Below are positions 34,679 through 48,700 of a stretch of 64,000 nt of DNA, piece by piece (position 1 is the stretch's first letter; each line of letters begins with the position of its first letter). The DNA is taken from contig OX442315.1 in NCBI GenBank assembly GCA_949358305.1, forward strand, positions 34,870,427 to 34,934,426, read 5' to 3'. The notes under the pieces are model-generated. The model did not search any database. It was not told the DNA's origin and saw only the letters and a list, made by a program, of their open reading frames with translations. A program made the position numbers and the translations under genes. Origin of the DNA: Strigamia acuminata. Lineage: Eukaryota; Arthropoda; Chilopoda; Geophilomorpha; Linotaeniidae.

Positions 34679-37600
34679 ATGCCGTTGCTTTTCACTGGAC
34701 AATCTCTCGTCGATTTTCCTCGGTCGGTTAAACATTTGTACGAATTTATGCCGGACTTGAAAGTATAAATTAAGAATAAATACATTTGTACAATTTTATA
34801 ATTCTGTTTCATTTTTTATTTGATAGCAAAATGCCGGTTGGTTTAGTTCGCGCGCTCCGAAAGTTGTTGGTCCTGTTGGTCTTTTGTACGTAGCACAACG
34901 AGAATTTGCAGTGACGTTTCCACACGACAGTATACGATGCTTTGTTATTGTTTATGTGCGGATCAGTAATTTAATTGTTTTTAATTTTTTTAGAATGCAT
35001 TTCCGTAATCGGGAGCGATGATGCTACAACGTGTCTTATCGTCTCGCTCCGTCATTCCGGTAATTTGGTGCAATGTTAAGGGTCGTCAGAATGTTTTAAT
35101 TTATCACTTTGTTTGGGTTGAAGTAAAGCTGTTTTTTCGTATTATTGGGGTCGGTTGATAAGTTTTACGGGGCTGGGTTTGATTATAACATGAAAAATGC
35201 AATTTTTATCAATCAAATGCAATTTTAATCGAAAGACTACAAATTCTTATATGCAAAAATGTAACATCAAGCTTAAAAAAGGCAACGTATATATCGGTAT
35301 ATATAAAGCCAATTTCTTTTAATAAAAGGTAAAATTGTTCATTAAAAAATGCATATTTTTTAAATAAAAAATGCACATTTTCGTTAAGAAATGAACATTT
35401 TTTTTTATTAAGAAATGCACATTTTTCATTTAAAAAAACGCGAGTTTTCACTTAAAAAAATGCAATTTTAACATTAAAAAAATGCATTTTTTCATTTAAA
35501 ATATGAATAACAAATAACAATTTCTTCACAAATTCTGAAATTGTCTTCATTACAATGTTGATATAAAGATACCTTTATGTTTGGCCTTGTAGTTGCCACT
35601 CAAACAAGGACAATTATCAATTATGCATCTCGACAGATTTGACCCAATCTCTTATGTATGTGACGACTGACAAATCTACTAATTATTTCAACACGATTAA
35701 ACAACCCATGAATAATTGATGCAAAAAATCCCATCTTTTAATTTTTTAATTTTTTAATTCACCATTAATTTCCTTTAATTTTTTTTTTACAATAAATGAC
35801 ACGTCAAATAAATATTTTTATTCTTAAATTTCAGTGTCAGGAGTTACGTGTATATTACACTTCGATGGAGGTGGTTTGGATGAAGCCATCGCCGACATCT
35901 TATCCAAAATGGAATCCCTTTCATCGTCATCTCCTTCCGCTAAGTATAATAACAAAATCAAAAAACCAATCGAAATTAATTAATTTTTTATTAAACATAA
36001 AGATACGAAGTGCACATAGTGGGTGGCTTCGAAGACGACCGACAGATATCCGAAGATTTAATTCTCTCATTATTACGTGAGTAGTAATTGAAATACGAGA
36101 ATATTTTAATTTTATTTCTGAAATTGCAACGTTTTTCCTGTAACAGAAGCGCTAGACAAACATCCGATGCAGTTGGATGTGCTGACATTGTGTGTTGGAG
36201 GTATAAAATTTTTTTTTAAAAAATTAATAAACTTGATTATATTTTATTTTTGGAATCATTTTGAGCAAATTCGATACGAAAATAAGTATAAGTCATGAGC
36301 TTTTAGGTTTTGAAGCGGTTTTTAAGCTTCAGAACAGTGATATCTATTTTTTTCTTTCATTTCCCCGTACTCCGAAAGTTAATCGATTTTATTATTAATA
36401 AAATATTGAAATTAATATTTGATGCTGGATTTTTTTGGAGGGGAAATTAATTTGGTTTTGATCATTTTTTTTTTAATTTTTAGTCAATAACTCGTATTAA
36501 TTTGCTCAAAATGTGTTCGTTATTAATTATTGTTTAACTAAACATAAATAGTATATAAAAACATCTATTTCAACGCGAACTTTTTTATAATTAGGGCCTG
36601 GATAAATGCATAAATGCATACGAATTATTTTTATTCAATAAAAAGCCAAAATTGGCTATAAATGCATATTTTCCGAAAATGAGAAAATAAATGCATAAAT
36701 CGCCATTCATCGGGAAAAAACGGCGATATGTAACATGTACGTATCAATTTTGTATCGTGTACACATGCTTGCGTTTGGAAAACTGAGGATTTCGCCAAAA
36801 ACAGACACCAGGGGAAGTCACTAAATTAGTGTCTGGAAAAAGTTTTAAGAAATAAGTAAATAAAAAATTAAATAAATAGAAAAAAATGAATTGTAATTAC
36901 TAATTACAATTCATTGACATCAAGAACATTTTGAAATGGCATGAAGTTGTTACTTAACACTTGATTTCACTCGAATAAGTTTTTTTATTTTGCATATTTT
37001 TATTTTTATTTTGCATAAAATGGAATTTTTGGTGCATATTTTATGCGCATAAAATATGCACCAAAAATTCCATTTTATGCGCATAAAACGAATTTTATTT
37101 GCATAAATATCCGGGGTTTATTTATAATTAATAGAGTGATTTAATGACATCAATGGCGTTTTTAAACTATCGTTTTGACCACGATCGTTGGATCGAAAGG
37201 CCTATGGTTTTAATTAATTGTTTGTAAGTTTAAAAGTGCCATTAATGTCATTAAAATACTATTAATAAACAAATAGCGATAAGAAAAACTCAATTTTTAT
37301 GGGTTTATGCTCTTCTGAATAATTCACAAGAGTTTAATGCTATACAGTCGAACCTCGTTATAACGAATCGCAAGGGACCCGAGAAATCGGTTTGTGCTGA
37401 AAAAATTCAATTTCATCATAAAAATCATTAATTTTTCATGTACAGTGTGATTTTTGAACGAATGGATGTTTTTCCAGTAGCTGCATTCCAAAAGTCATGT
37501 TTCAAGCATTTAAATGTTTGTGTTTTTACTTTGTGATGCTAAAAAATAAAAAAACATAAACACAGACACCTAAAACACTTGAAACACAATTTTTTGCATG

Positions 37601-40600
37601 CCGCTAGTATTTTTCAAAATAAAATTAAAAAATAAAATTTTCTGACACATTACATGTGGACAATTGTCAATGGCATTAATAATGTTCAACTTGTGGTATA
37701 TCGATAATTCGTTATATCGCGATTCGTTATAAATAGATCCCGGATATTTATGCAAAATAAAATTCGTTTTATGCGCATAAAATATGCACCAAAAAAGGCA
37801 AAAATTGAAGTGTAAATGTTACATATCGTTAAAAAAAACCCAAATTGCCGTTTTTTCTCGGAAAAATCACAATTTATGCATTTATTTCTGATTTTTGGAA
37901 AATATGTATTTATAACTAATTTCGGTTTTTTATTGAATAAAAATAATTTCTATGCATTTATAAGGCCCGGATAAATGCATAAATGCATAGGAATTATTTT
38001 TATCCGGGGTCTAGTTATAAAGAGTTTCGATTGTATCAAAAATTCGTTTTAATGCGATTTGTTATAACCAGGTTTGACTGAATTTGTGAATAATATATAT
38101 AATATGAATGGAAAAAGCGACTCTTTGTAGAATTAGCAATTAATTGTCACAGGGAGTCGCTTTTTTTGCGGTTGCGGTGCAAGTCATCCGTGGGGATCCA
38201 TTGATAACGTTTTCGCGAACCGGAACTTGCGTGATCAAGGTCAATCAACCCCTAGACCATTAGATTTAGGAAAAAAATCCCTAATTGCAGTGTTGTAGAG
38301 CACTGGGTCATTAGTCTAGAAACTGAATTGCTCGACGCGCCAGAAAATCAATCCGTTGAAAAAAGGATAGGGTTATCGATGTTTTATGATTTTTTTTTTG
38401 TCTAAAAAGTTTAGTTTTGAGTCTAAAGAAACATTTAGGCACCAAAAAAAAATATTTTTGCATGAAAAAAATATTTTTGTATGAAAAAAAATATTTTTGC
38501 AAGAAAAAATAATATTTTTGCATGAAAAAATAATATTTTTGTATGAAAAAAAATATTTTTGCAAGAAAAAATAATATTTTTGCATGAAAAAATAATATTT
38601 TTGCATGAAAAAAAATATTTTTGCATGAAAAAATAATATTTTTGCATGAAAAAAAATATTTTTGCATGAAAAAAAAATATTTTTGCGCAAAATAAGCATA
38701 TTTGTGCACAGAATAAGTATATTTGAACAAAAAGAAGCATTTTTTGGACAAAAAAAGACATTTTTGCACGAAAAGAAAAAACGAGAATTTTTTATTAAGA
38801 ATATCCATATTTGCATTTAGACAGTACATTAATGAGCCTTAATAACGCAGTTTTATGCTCGAATAATCAATTTTTTATCTAAAATAATTATTTTAATGTC
38901 TTATTTTTTTGTCTCTCTAAGATTGTAATTTCAGAATTTTAACAAAAAAATAAAGAAATTGGATTGAAAATCAAAATCAAATTTTGCCCAGCAATTTTGG
39001 CCTCGAACTATCTCATCTCTCCATCAAATTGAATTAAATTGATTGGCCGAAAACACGTGATTTCCGGTCCGCGAAAACATTCCCAGTGGATTTAGCCATT
39101 AAGCCAATTTGCCAATTGCATTCCGTCATACCACCAGACTTATACTCTTACGGTACGCCTCTGACGTCACTTTATGTCTAGTTCTACCATCAAATAGTAA
39201 ATTCATTGAAAGTTTTATTAAACTTCCTAATGGGTTTTGCTGTTATGTTATCAAGTTCGGGTTTAACCCGTATTGTCTTTCGGAAACTGATGATTACACG
39301 TAAAAATGGTAGTAATTAGAGGGATTACTAGTAAAAAGTATAATTAATACCCCCCGATTCCATCGGCTTTTTTAAAGCTGATTTCTCATCAATTTATCCT
39401 ACTAATGATGTCTATTTTGCTCATTTTTATTTTGCCACATTTACATCTTAGCTTTGCAATTTGGACGGGAAATGCACAGAACTGTACAGTAAAAATAAAA
39501 ATTATTCATTTTGTTTAAATTTTGTAATACAGGATTACATTTTTCGACTTTAAAGTAAACAAACTAGTTGTCTTTAAATGCGAAATGGGTTATGTCATAT
39601 TTCACTGATGTACATGGAAGGGTTAGGGTTAAAGTGCGGGATGAGCGCAGATGTCACTTCCGTTGCGCAAACACTTCCTTTGTTGAGCATCCGTGTGTTT
39701 GTTGAATGTGAAAGTTCTCATCACATTTTTAGTTGCAAAATATTTTGTTTAAATTTTGCCAGTTTTATTCAAAAAGTAAGTAAACTGGGACCAACTCGCA
39801 TTCCCAGTCCCATTGGCTATTAACTTGTGCACGGAAAATTCTATTTTGTTGAATTGAATTGCACAATTGTGTTTGTTTCTGTAGTGGTTGCTGGTTGGCA
39901 GTTGATACTGCGATATAGAAAAGTAATTTTTAACGTGGAGTTGACGCTGAAATGATTAGATTGGATACCGAGATCGCGTGACTTGGTTTTTCAATTGGTT
40001 TTCCGAGTATGGGTTAATAACTTTATTTATTGTCGTGGATTTTCTACAGGTGGGACTTGTTATTGGTTAGAATAACAAGCGAAATTAATGACCAATTGTC
40101 TAGCGAAACCGCATGTTTGAACTACGTGATCGTGGAAATAATGGCAGTGCATGCATGTTTCAGGAGAATAAGAATTAGTTTTCCGTGCGAAAATGTGTCA
40201 GGAGCAGTTCAAAACTTAGAATTTTGGAATTATTAAATGTATAAATGTATTGATTTTTCAAGAGTTTGTTAATGTCAAACAAAATTGTTTTAAATTTGTG
40301 GAAAATTAGCAAATATTGGCTCAAATCTTTGGGAAATTAGCAAAAATTTGCTCAAATTTGTGGAAAATTAACAAAAATTGGCTCAAATTTGTGGAAAATT
40401 AGCAAAAATTGGCTCAAATTTGTGGAACATTAACAAAAATTGGCTCAAATTTGTGGAAAATTAGCAAAAATTGGCTCAAATTTGTTTAAAATTAACAAAA
40501 ATTGGCTCAAATTTGTGGAAAATTAACAAAAATTGGCTCAAATTTGTGGAAAATTAACAAAAATTGGCTCAAATTTGTGGAAAATTAACAAAAATTGGCT

Positions 40601-42665
40601 CAAATTTGTGGAAAATTAACAAAAATTGGCTCAAATTTGTAGAAAATTAGCAAAAATTGGCTCAAATTTGTGGAAAATTAACAAAAATTGGCTCAAATTA
40701 ACAAAAATTGGCTCAAATTTGTGGAAAATTAACAAAAATTGGCTCAAAATTGGCTCAAATTAACAAAAATTTGCTCAAATTTGTGGAAAATTATTAAAAG
40801 TCTATTACTTTTGTCATAATTTATAAAATTTATGAAAAATTTATGAAAAATTTATAAGATTTGTCGAAATTTGTAAAAAAAATAATTTTGAAATTTGTCT
40901 AGATTAATAAAAAATTTATAAAACAAAAAAAAAACAAAATTTATCAAAAATTCATAAAATTTGTCAAAATTTATATTAAAAGAAAAGGCGTATATTACCA
41001 GTTTATTACAGATTCCATGCTTTCTTATTTTACCTTAAGGAAGTAAGGAATCGGTTGTGTACAATATTACGTAGTTAACTTCTAAATTTGTTGTTGTTTG
41101 TTGTTCTGCATTCTCATTGGCTTTATGAGATTGAGATTTGGTCGTTGCGCAGTAGCTTTCATCATTTTAATGCAATTTCCTCACCTCTTCGTTTCCTTGG
41201 TGCACTCTTATCTTCTCTCAGTCCAATTATCAAACTCTATACCACGAGCAACTTATCTTCAAAATCCATTTTTATTTTCTTTCTTGTAATCTCAATTATC
41301 TTCTTTTAATAACCCAAACGGCTCAAATTTAAAAAAAAATAAAGAGATGTAATAATAAGTGTATTTTATTTTCATTAAATTTTAGAAGCGAACACTGAGA
41401 TTCGAGGTGGAATCAATCATCCAATCATCACTGGACTTGGTAAGGCATTTCCTTTTACCCACTCTGTTTCTGGCAACTTAGAAGGGGGGATTTTTAATTG
41501 TTAATTTCCTGGGAGAGAGATGGTTTCCGAGGAAACATGATGAAGCCTAATGAGCAGCTTGGGTCATATATCAAAAGATTTTCTAAAATTCATATTTCAC
41601 CTACTCGAATAATAAACAGCTCAAAATAGTCCCTAAAACTCCTGTTTGTACCATATTTTTGTGATTTTTTTACAAATTTTTTTTAATCTATTACTTTTTT
41701 TTTAGTTTTTTGTTACAATGTTTAATCAAAATACTATTGGAATGTTGTGTATACATTACAGTATGGCAATGTGGTATTCTGTAGTGTGGTGCCACATGAA
41801 TGACGCCAATGATTATTTAGTATACTTATGTAGTGTCATGTAACCATGTCCACCCCATGTACAGTTTTAACTTTCCGTCCGAATAAAGCCACCCATAGAG
41901 TAAGACGTGCTTCGAGTCGGCCGAACACGGCGGAAGTGTCGGCAATTGCCCGCTACTGGCACACCATAGTTGCACGGTACTTGGTTTTGGCTATACCGGG
42001 CCGTTCGGCCTGTTCGGCCATTCGGTGTTTAACCATGTGCTGTCATGACATAAAATTTGCTTATTGCACACAAGTGAATAGTGCCATTACTGTGATATTT
42101 CAGTCTGATTTTGGCACAACGATATACAATCCGACATAAGCCATTTCCCAAAAAGCCTCTGTAGAAAAGCCAGAAGAATTAAGTTAAAACAAATATGCAT
42201 CTCTATACTCGAGTTGCACTCAAAAAGGCACCTCACAATGGGTACTCCCATTGGTCGAGCCAGTTTACTACTAACTCCAGACTGTATACTACTACTAGGA
42301 GAAGTAGTTTTGTTTTTTATTTATTGTTGTGATTGTTATGACTAATTTAGTTTATGTTATTTTGATTTTATTCAATAAAAAATGTTATTTCCATCATTAA
42401 AATGAAGTTTCACACATTAAAAAATGTCAAACTCATGTTTGTTGTGTTTATTGCTTACATCGCCTGGAAGTTTGAATTTTAGGCTGTTGCGTAGGCAATC
42501 GATTACAATGTCTGTACATTGTAATGCGATTCTGGTGTTTGGGTCTACTTTTCCGGATCACTTTACCAGTAAACTGGCTCGACCAATGGGAGTACACATT
42601 GTGAGGTGCCTTTTTGAGTGCAACTCGAGTATAGAAAACATTCTCTTTAGTTATTTACGGAGTAT

Positions 42666-42708
<43 letters not shown>

Positions 42709-45700
42709 TTTTCTAGGTGTTAATACAAAATCGGGAGAAGTGTTTCCGGCAACTTTTCCAGACAAAGGTCCCGAAATGGCGCTGCGTTGCGCAAGACACC
42801 TGACTGGATCCCAGCAGGTGAATAATTAGCCAATTGGTGGTTGTTGTGTGTTGTTTACACATTCGTAGCTGTCGCTTGTTTCCATGGATACCATTGGCAT
42901 TCCTTTGCTGCCTGCAATTTTTTCCTCGCATGATGGAATTTCATTATTGCCTTGATTTTTTTTTTATTTTTTAGATGTTGGACATTTATGATAGTAACTC
43001 GAGTCTTTTACGAATTGGTCCCTTTAAGTATGACCCGTTACAAGGAGGTGATTTATGGTTGTCTCAATCCGATTCTTTTATTCTTCAAGTAAGTATTACA
43101 CATCCTTGGTAGAAATAAATCCTCCTCTTTGACATCAATTTCTCATGACTGATGAAAATATTTAAGTTAGGGTTTAAATATTTGTTTGATTTCTGGAGAT
43201 GAAAACTTGAGCATTAATTAAGTTTTGTCAACTGAGTAAATATTTAAGATAAAAAAAAATTGAAAGCAAATATCAGTTGCGAATCAATTCTTTACTTTGG
43301 TACTGTGGATAACTAACTGTGAAATAAAAGTGTAGCAAATACAGTGGGGATTATTATAACCTAGAAACTGTTTTGCGTAAAGCAGGTCTGGGAAAAACAG
43401 TAGGCGCATTCAATAATTTCTCGAATTTTTAAACGAACAAATAAATATCGGTAATGCATGGACGCATTACATATTAGACTTCTAAACCCCTTATACACTT
43501 TTCTGTATAGACGCCGAAGTCGCAAAAGTGCGATATACACGTCTAAGTAGTGTAATTTCCATATTACAACCTGCTTCCGGCAATGGCGTCATATTACGTA
43601 AAAGTGAAATGAAGCCAGAAGTGCGAGGACGGACGGACAGACGGACATGACCGTTTTAATAGACTTTCTAAACATCAGGTTTAGAAGTCTTAAAGCGTCG
43701 TTTTTGAATGGAATTGATTGCTTCGTATACTACGTTTACATGCACGGAATATTTCGAGTGAGATGAAATATTCGTGTGCACAACTGTCATGTAAACAGGG
43801 ATGACAAGGATTATTCGAGTAGTGAATAATCCCTCGCAGAAGGTTGTTTAATTCGAGTGAACTCGAACTATTTTTATTTCGCATGCGCGCATCGCTATCG
43901 GCACTTCCGCATTGGTCGAAAATCACGAATTATTTTCTGCACGTAAAAACAACAATTTGATTTTTTCACCACTCGAATTATTCGCCACTCAAAATATTCG
44001 GTGCATGTAAACGTAGTAATATAAACGATTGCTTAACTGCCAAACTTGATCTGGGATTCCAGATCAAGTTCTAGGTCATCACCCACGCAAGTCTTATTCT
44101 TTTTTTGTTTGTTTTAGTCCTAATAATTATTAGGACGTGCTGCTTCGGCTTCGTGACTACAGTCTCCGCCCGGTGTCTTGATGCCAAATTCAAACACTAA
44201 ATTCCATTTGATGCACATGAAAACACAAAAACCTAAAGTTGTTTATTGCACACGCGTGACTAGTTATTATTTCTAAAAATCATGTATTTTATTGCCCTTA
44301 TGTTTGCGCAGACAGGGATTTTCAGTTTAATATTGGCACCAATGTATCGAGCGCAGCCTAGGATTACCTCGACGATGAATGCTTCTTGCGTTGGGAAAGA
44401 ACCTTTGTATACCAATAGAGCACGAACTAAAGATGTTACATGTTTACCTTTGCAAAATGGAACTAATGCGGATGTAAATACGTATTTCATAAAAACTGAA
44501 GGTTGTTTGGATGACTGTTTTGCAGCACATTGAACTAACTGTGTAAGTAGGAGGTACCGTATTTTACCGATTAAGAGTCGCCCTCGAATAGTAGCCGCGG
44601 CTGAGACACCAAGAATAGCGTATTTTTGCAAAAGGACGATATTGTTTCCGTATTTAACCTCACGAACGATGAACGTACGCTTTGGTCTTGACTCTCAGAC
44701 TTCGTTTGTTAAATTAAGCAAATATAACAAACGTAAAACCGAAATTGTAATTGCTGACAAAAATGGCAGTTTTGAATAAGAGCTGTGGCTCTTAATTGAT
44801 AAAATACGGTATTCCTGATCCTAACGTATGCTCTTTAAAGAAAAAGTTCACTTTTGACCTAAGAAGTGCAATCTTGCAAAAAAAAACCGTGTTGAGTGAT
44901 GTCGTACGAGTGCGGTATGTGTCGCAGGAGCAAAATTGGCTCGGTCACCTTACCTTTTGACCTGTCAATGGAGTCAAAGATGCTTCGTCACTTGATTTGA
45001 GGACACTTGTTTAAGCTGCATTTGGTTGAAATAGGATTAAATGCGCTTAATGACATTGGAAAATATATTGTCAGCTTTTGGTTCAGTTCTAGGGTAGCTT
45101 TAAGGGGGAATTTACTTTGTTAATTCCTGAAATTCATCATCTACAGCAGGGCTTCTTAAACTGTAGGTCGCTACACCGCTGGGAGTTGCTTAAAGGTGTA
45201 AACACAAGGGAGCGGGTTAAATTCCAAAGCTTGCTTTTACTTGAAGAAGCGGCAAAAAACTCGCACGCTTGAGCAAACGCAAGTTTGCATTTTTATTCAA
45301 AGTTTTGTTTTGAAGCGAACTTGTACTCACCCGCTTCGATCAAACTGAGTTTGATTTACCAGCTTCAAGCTTGCTGGTGTTTTGGTCATGTGACTTTGAC
45401 AGCCAATCAGAATCGTGAGGAAATTCTTGGAGGAGATTTTGGCGGCAATTTCTAACTAGCTTGAGTTTGCCAGCTAAGCAGGTAAGCCAAAAGCGGGTCG
45501 AGTGAGCTCGTCAATGATCCCGCTTTAAACTTGTACTAGCAAGCTTTGGAATTTTACCCGCTCCCTTGTGGGAGTCGCGAAAAATTTGGAAACTTGTGTG
45601 CACCTTTATATACCTACATACCCGAACACTAGGGGTCACGTAAAAGAGGTTGTGAGGGGATTTCTAAGTATCTCTTGCTTGCGACCTTGCTTAACCTTCC

Positions 45701-48700
45701 CATAGCCAAGCCTAGTTTCCACCATTGCTAGCTAAGGTCGGTCAAATCGGCCTTCTTTTAAAATGCTTCTGCGCATGTGCAGAATCACATTTTTCCTGGT
45801 GCAATCGCATTTTTCCTGGTAAAAGCACATGTTTTAGGACTAATTTTAATACGCCACCTAGTGCAAACAGATGGCAAAGCAGTGTACGGCGCTCCCATTA
45901 AGGGTGTTTTATGTTATAAATATTAAATTATCTTAATAATAATTGAAAAACTATTTGTATTTAGACATTATAAAATAAGAAAAAAAAGTTTTTGAGGAAT
46001 ACAAGTTAACCTCATTAACTAATTATCAGAAAAAAAAGAATTACAGTGATTTTTCCACTTCTGTAATTTTTTTGACCTACCATGGCTATGGGAAGGTTAA
46101 CGCTCCGAGCAAGCGCAGTGACATTTGCATGTTTTCGCCTGTTCATGCATTTAAGCACTTCCTCCCTTTTCTAATTTCCCCTGAATTACGTAATTACCGT
46201 TTCAATGTTGTATTAACTGAAGGCAAAAACAAATCAAGCCGTTACTTAATTTTAATACTAATTATTTATGTTTTCAATGCATCGCTATTTGCCCCTGTAA
46301 TTGTCTATTCACTTTACCCAACAATTTCTTGGGACAAATTAATTGCAAAATTTAATTATTTTTTTGTGTACCGTACTTATATAATTATTTGCTCGTGTCT
46401 TTCATCGAGATACATTTTCTGAAATATAATTTTATGGTTGCAATTTAAATTTCTTTCCTGGGGCGTCTAAAATTATTGGCTCAGCAATGTTGTCATTGCA
46501 TATTGATTGAATTTGTGCTGCAATAAAGGTTGAAATGAAATTAATTTAATTCGTTGATGATGAATTCTCGTATTTCAATAACATCAGGTGTTTTTTTCTC
46601 TTGAAAAGTAGGCTACTGTCTTTGGGTACTGTATATATTGGCGAATAATGCGAGTTAGGAGTTTTGTATGAAAATAAGTTCTGAAATAGCATGTCCACGT
46701 ATAATGCGAACTGTTACTTTTTTCCCGTAACATTCTGAATAATGCAATACGAATTAACGAAAGAAAAATTTATTTATTTAAAACAAAATGTCAGAATTCA
46801 TGAAATTCTTCTTCATCTTTTGAGTTTTCAAACATTTTATGTATAAATTCATCTGCAGGATGAATGTTTACGTTTATATTGGCTCATTTTCAGGCTAAGT
46901 AGGTTTGTTTATCTTTTTATTAAGGCCCAAAAAGTTATTTTGGGCTCCACAGTTAGCGAGATCAGGAGATTATGAACTGATCAAAAAAAAAATTCTATGA
47001 CCAATTTTAAGGGTAGTTAGAATGTTTTTACTTTTAGCATGCGTATGAGTAGGGAAACGGTGGCGCAATATGTGTTTCCTAGTTGGCGTGAACTAGGGGT
47101 TACAAACCCTCTTAACGAATAAGTGTACAAATATTCATATACAGTAGGTGCGTTCAATCTGCTATTAGAAAGTCACTTAACTGCCTGAACTGCTTTTCAG
47201 AGGGCGGAAGTGACGATGATTACGTCTAAGCTTGTTAATCCGATCCGCCTGATCCGCAAATCCGCGGATCGGAGCGGATCGGATCGGGTGCGGATTAGAC
47301 AAAACTATCCGGCCGCCATTGTTTTGCGGATCGGATAGGCGCTTAATCCGCACGACCAATCCGCGGATAGGAATCCGCTGATCCGCGGATTGATACGCAC
47401 CATCCGCCAATGGCCGAAAATGGCCGAAAATGACTGAAATTTGTCAAAAATGTTCCGAAAAAGACAATAAATTGCTGAAAACGACCGAAAATGTTGCGAC
47501 AAATAACGAAAACCACTTAAATTCACCACGTAAATTGATAAAAATGTTGCAAAAAATAACGAAAATGTACCGAACATATGATATGAGAAACGTGTGCGGA
47601 ACGTTACGTTTTGGTACGTTTTTGGTGTTTACGTCATTTTGGGTATTGGGTGTTTTTCCGCTTTTTCGTCAGTCTTTTCCGTGATTTCTGTTATTTCTTC
47701 TTCGTTTTTGGCGTTCCTTCGTCAATTTGGGTATTAAGCAGAACGTTTTCGGGTGTTTTAGACGTTTTTGGTCGTTTTTGGTCGTGTCTGTCGCATTCGT
47801 AGTCATCCGCAATCTGATCCGCGTATCCGCGGATCGGATCGGATCGGCCGGAGATTGATCCGGATTGTGCAGTTCATCCGCACGGATCGGATCAGATTGG
47901 CTTTACGCCCATCTGCGAGATTCGGATCGGATGCGGATTTCCCGTGGATCCGCACCGATCCGATCCGCTAACAAGCTTAATTACGTCACATTTTGACCAA
48001 GTAAAATCACCTAAGTGACTTTCAGGAAAGTAACTGGAAAGTTCCTTTTCCACCTTTTAGAAGGCACTTACATGTGCGTGCGCATGCGCATTGCACATTT
48101 GACAAAGCTACAGTGGCAGCCATTTTGTTCTTGATCTGACTGGCTAAAAAATGACGGTAAATTCACGTGTGGCACACGGTAAGTAAGTGCATTCAATGAA
48201 AAGTAACTTTGAGGAAAGAAAGGAAAGTGAAAGTCACTTCTTAAATGCACCTAGTGTACTCTGTGCAGACTAGACCTAGCATTGTCCGTACAGCTGTGTG
48301 GTTTGGACAGGTTTGGAGGTCCCAACCTAATCTCAGCAATATTTAATTCTCTCTCCCATCCGAACAGCTGATAGTCCAGACAACTTTCTGGGATCCGTCC
48401 TATGTCCGGTCTACACAGAGGAGTAAATTGTATATCTCTAGATGCAACGCAACGCAAGAAAAAATTAGTCAAACGCAATGCCGAGTCTGTTCACACTGTA
48501 TAGGGCACATGTGAACGGATATGAAACAATTGACGTTGTGTCTGGCCAATCAGATGGTTTCAATGAAACCTGGAATTGGATCTAGTTCTAGAACTATATC
48601 CAGAATCCAAAAATGGCGGTCTGTTTGCATGTGGCAAAGTCTCGCCAACCAGACTTGAATCGACGAGAGTTGGAATCGATTGTGATTGGTTGGACGCAAG

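Noticed and set aside
38311-38829. 172-codon Phe/Lys-rich open frame resembling membrane helices
   Set aside because: Product of an A/T-tract minisatellite inside an NTAN1 intron.
43120-43160. CTGATGA motif suggesting a hammerhead ribozyme
   Set aside because: No matching GAAA core strand or three paired stems nearby.
46072-46422. 116-codon frame with hydrophobic C-terminal half
   Set aside because: Lies in the transposon-filled NTAN1 intron without homology or gene context.
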